Shown piece by piece: positions 61,897 through 64,000 of a DNA stretch of 64,000 nucleotides. This stretch comes from JAGQKC01 sp965223675 (lineage in GTDB: Bacteria > Nitrospirota > Nitrospiria > Nitrospirales > UBA8639). The notes below the pieces were generated by a model that was not told where the DNA came from, made no database searches, and saw only the letters and a program-made list of their open reading frames with translations. Location of the stretch: the NCBI GenBank assembly GCA_965223675.1, contig OZ245013.1:3658001-3722000 (forward strand), read 5' to 3'. The position numbers were made by a program, and so were the translations under genes. Positions within the stretch are counted from its first letter, which is position 1. Each line of letters opens with the position of its first letter.

Positions 61897-62637
61897 ATGT
61901 CACCGACGATGACAACAATGCCTGATAGTGTACAGACAAATCTGGTGAAAGCGAGAGGTATCTATAAGAGCTTTGGAGAAGGTGACGCACGGATCTCGGT
62001 TTTGAAGGGAATAGATTTAGATGTCGACATGGGAGAGATCTTGTTGCTGGTTGGACCATCCGGAAGTGGTAAAACGACATTGTTATCAGTGATTGCCGGC
62101 ATCTTAGATGCTGATGAAGGTGAACTTCATATCCTCGATCAATCGATCGCTGACCTTTCGGCGGGTGCGAAAACACTGTTTCGTCGTGACTACTTGAGTT
62201 TTGTGTTTCAGCAGTACAACTTGTTGCCGACGTTAACAGCAGCGGAGAATGCGGCAGTGCCGTTATTCATTCGTGGTGTCTCGAAAAAGGAAGCGTTAGA
62301 TAATGCTGTAGAAATTTTAACGGAACTTGGAATGAGCGAACGAACGCAGTCGTTACCATCAAAATTGTCAGGTGGTGAGCAACAGCGTGTAGCTATTGCT
62401 CGAGCTTTAGTTGGAGAGCCGCGTCTCTTACTTTGTGACGAACCGACTGCCAGTTTAGATGGAGAGACAGGCCATAAAGTTGTTGAACAACTACAGCGTA
62501 TTGGCAAGCGACCGGACCGTGCCGTCGTGATCGTGACACACGATTCACGAATTTTTGAGTTTGGCGATCGCATCGTGCATATGGAAGATGGACAAATTCA
62601 TCAAGTGGAACGCGTAAACGGCGGGGATATCCAATGA
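61897..62637 (+). CDS. DevA-like ABC transporter ATP-binding protein
   Basis: The 246-residue ATPase has Walker A GPSGSGKTTLL (about residue 53), the Q-loop FQQYNLLPTL, the signature LSGGEQQRVAIARAL and Walker B LLLCDEPTASLD. This is the MacB/LolD/DevA class that powers FtsX-like permeases. It overlaps the next gene by four bases (ATGA), so it is translationally coupled in an exporter operon. Confidence 0.95.
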   Translation: MSPTMTTMPDSVQTNLVKARGIYKSFGEGDARISVLKGIDLDVDMGEILLLVGPSGSGKTTLLSVIAGILDADEGELHILDQSIADLSAGAKTLFRRDYLSFVFQQYNLLPTLTAAENAAVPLFIRGVSKKEALDNAVEILTELGMSERTQSLPSKLSGGEQQRVAIARALVGEPRLLLCDEPTASLDGETGHKVVEQLQRIGKRPDRAVVIVTHDSRIFEFGDRIVHMEDGQIHQVERVNGGDIQ

Positions 62638-63596
62638 TCTTAAGGCGACTAAGTTTTTGGATTGCTGTAGGAGGTATCATCTTGACAGTCACCACCTTGT
62701 GGGGGGCACGTGATACACCTCCAGCCCCTCCTCCGTTAGAAGCCCCTCCACGAAATCCGTACTCAGAAACAGTGGCCGCATCGGGGATTATCGAAGCCGT
62801 GAATGAGAATGTCCGTATTGCGCCTCCTGTATCAGGGCTTGTGACCAAAGTCTATGTCGAAGTGGGTGACTCGGTGAAACAGGGTCAACCCTTATTTCAG
62901 CTCGATGATCGTGAATTACGCGCACGACTTCAGACCCGACAAGACGCAATTCCATCGGCTATGGCTCGCATTGACGAACAGAAGATTCGACTAAAAGATC
63001 TTATGGATCAATTGGGACGGTTGAAGGCTGTAGAAGATCGGCGAGCTGTGAGTCAAGACGACATTCAGCGAAAATGGCACGAAGTCGAAGGAGCCAAACG
63101 TGCGCTTATTCGAGCAAAAGCCGACCTCCGTTTGGCCAACACACAACGAAACGAAGCGAAGATTCTTTTGGAGCGATTAACAGTACGAGCTCCTCGTGCC
63201 GGGACAATTCTTCAGGTGGATGTGCGAGCGGGGGAATATGCAATGGTTGGCGCTCAGGATCCATATATTTTGTTGGGCGATACTGAAAGCCTACAGGTCC
63301 GGGCCGATATCGATGAAGTGAATGCCCCATTAGTCAAACCTCAGAGCCCAGCTGTGGCGTATCTGAAAGGTTCAACGAAACGATCTATTCCTCTTGAATT
63401 TACTCGTATTGAACCGTACATCGTCCCAAAACGTTCGCTCACTGGCGATAATCGAGAGCGTGTGGATACGCGCGTGTTACAAGTGATTTATCAATTTAAA
63501 AAACCAGCGTTTCCCGTGTATGTGGGGCAACAGGTAGACGTATTCATCGAACGCTCTCAAGCGTCGAAGATGGTACTCAAGGACAAGTCAGAATGA
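62634..63596 (+). CDS. HlyD/DevB-like periplasmic adaptor protein
   Basis: The 320-residue membrane fusion protein has an N-terminal anchor (about residues 8-24), a lipoyl/barrel half with VSGLVTKVYVEVGDSVKQGQPLFQLDD (about 67-95), a coiled-coil hairpin (about 95-175) and the second lipoyl half VRAPRAGTILQVDVRAGEYAM (about 183). It should link the inner-membrane exporter to a TolC-type channel, which begins just downstream. A short Pro-rich linker (PPAPPPLEAPP) follows the anchor. Confidence 0.93.
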   Translation: MILRRLSFWIAVGGIILTVTTLWGARDTPPAPPPLEAPPRNPYSETVAASGIIEAVNENVRIAPPVSGLVTKVYVEVGDSVKQGQPLFQLDDRELRARLQTRQDAIPSAMARIDEQKIRLKDLMDQLGRLKAVEDRRAVSQDDIQRKWHEVEGAKRALIRAKADLRLANTQRNEAKILLERLTVRAPRAGTILQVDVRAGEYAMVGAQDPYILLGDTESLQVRADIDEVNAPLVKPQSPAVAYLKGSTKRSIPLEFTRIEPYIVPKRSLTGDNRERVDTRVLQVIYQFKKPAFPVYVGQQVDVFIERSQASKMVLKDKSE

Positions 63597-63622
63597 TTCC
63601 CTCTTTTAGCTTTTTTCACTGT

Positions 63623-63664
63623 ACGTTTCATCCTTCACGTTTCATCCTTCACGTTTCACCCTTC
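63623..63664 (+). repeat. Three tandem 14-bp repeats (heptamer pairs)
   Basis: ACGTTTCATCCTTC is repeated three times in exact 14-bp steps (the third copy reads ACGTTTCACCCTTC), made of ACGTTTC and ATCCTTC heptamers. A fourth, decayed unit follows. The repeat sits between the adaptor gene and the outer-membrane channel gene. Confidence 0.85.
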
Positions 63665-63685
63665 ACGATTCTCTGTTCCCGTTTC

Positions 63686-64000
63686 ATGTCTCATGTCTGG
63701 CGAGTATGTCTTATCTTCATATTGCTTAGTATCGCGGGATGCCTGGTAGGTCCGGACTATCAACAACCGAAAATTGATGTGCCGAGTGACTGGAGTTCAA
63801 TGACGCTTGAGGGTCACAGTACGGCTATTCCGATTACGTCTCATGACTCACCTGAAGCCAAATGGTGGGAGGCGTTTGAAAACGACGAACTCTCTTGGCT
63901 TATTAATCTGGCGCTAGAGAGAAATCACGATGTGCGCGAAGCAAGCCTCCGTGTCTTAGAAGGGCGTGCGCTGACGACTGCTGCTGGAGCCGGACTCTAT
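63686..64000 (+). CDS. TolC/NodT-type outer-membrane efflux lipoprotein, 5' part
   Basis: The visible 105 codons encode a signal peptide with the lipobox LSIAGC, then VGPDYQQPKIDVPSDW and WWEAFENDELSWLINLALERNHDVREASLRVLEGRAL, the start of RND-type outer-membrane factors of the NodT family. The gene runs off the window end, so it is partial. ATG 63686 is preferred. An alternative ATG at 63593 overlaps the adaptor stop but would put the 14-bp repeat inside the protein. It completes the tripartite exporter. Confidence 0.85.
   Translation, partial: MSHVWRVCLIFILLSIAGCLVGPDYQQPKIDVPSDWSSMTLEGHSTAIPITSHDSPEAKWWEAFENDELSWLINLALERNHDVREASLRVLEGRALTTAAGAGLY

Noticed and set aside
1..64000. tRNA or rRNA genes
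   Set aside because: I saw no convincing cloverleaf or rRNA-like sequence; a covariance-model scan would be needed to exclude tRNAs with certainty.

Overview
The window looks like chromosomal DNA from a free-living Gram-negative bacterium of moderate GC. Outer-membrane and export features (a DUF481 beta-barrel protein, lipobox proteins, a HlyD/ABC/TolC-type exporter) show a two-membrane envelope. The mix of PuuD-like, SagB-like, MreB, Lon and hydantoinase genes and the heptamer repeats would fit a Nitrospira-like (Nitrospirota) organism. That assignment is inference from general gene content; no rRNA or other marker settles it.

Layout. 0.5-4.3 kb: fatty-acid desaturase, a small exported helical protein, an unknown exported protein and a DUF481 outer-membrane protein. 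5.4-11.4 kb: a SufR-like Fe-S regulator, a stripped-down sigma-54-activator-type AAA+ protein behind its own -24/-12 promoter, and a large hybrid histidine kinase, separated by repeat-rich non-coding DNA. 11.6-19.3 kb: a cobalamin-binding protein, a lone Lrp/AsnC ligand-binding domain, a VapBC pair, an intact IS1595-family element with 8-bp target duplication, a PuuD-like membrane protein with a 30-residue membrane peptide gene upstream, 3-methyladenine glycosylase and a double-domain SagB-like oxidoreductase.

19.7-34.9 kb is an accessory island. It holds a DUF4143 ATPase, several small toxin-antitoxin-like pairs (some broken), and a defence block in which a type I restriction-modification system (hsdR, hsdM, hsdS) is interleaved with an AbiEi/AbiEii pair and followed directly by a two-gene Kiwa system (kwaA, kwaB). 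Modules here are repeatedly bracketed by direct repeats or by relics of gene 3' ends: an hsdS 3' relic beyond Kiwa, a 27-bp repeat around a two-gene cassette, and a diverged parE 3' end beyond an S41 peptidase homologue that has lost both catalytic residues. The parE 3' end appears to mark the island boundary.

35.0-64.0 kb returns to core-like genes: parE-parC, an M23 peptidase, mreB, a PQQ sugar dehydrogenase, small zinc-ribbon proteins, an FG-GAP protein, hyuA-hyuB, an M48 protease, a DUF898 membrane protein, an NlpC/P60 lipoprotein, Lon, a CBS protein, and a TetR-controlled DevBCA-like exporter ending in a truncated TolC/NodT-type gene at the window edge.

The most unusual non-coding feature is a pair of diverged tandem arrays with a period near 92 bp (47.79-48.28 kb and 59.62-60.02 kb). 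Each repeat has a conserved core of about 25 bp with an imperfect palindrome and a non-conserved spacer of about 65 bp. One array runs directly into the hyuA start codon and the other ends just before the TetR gene.
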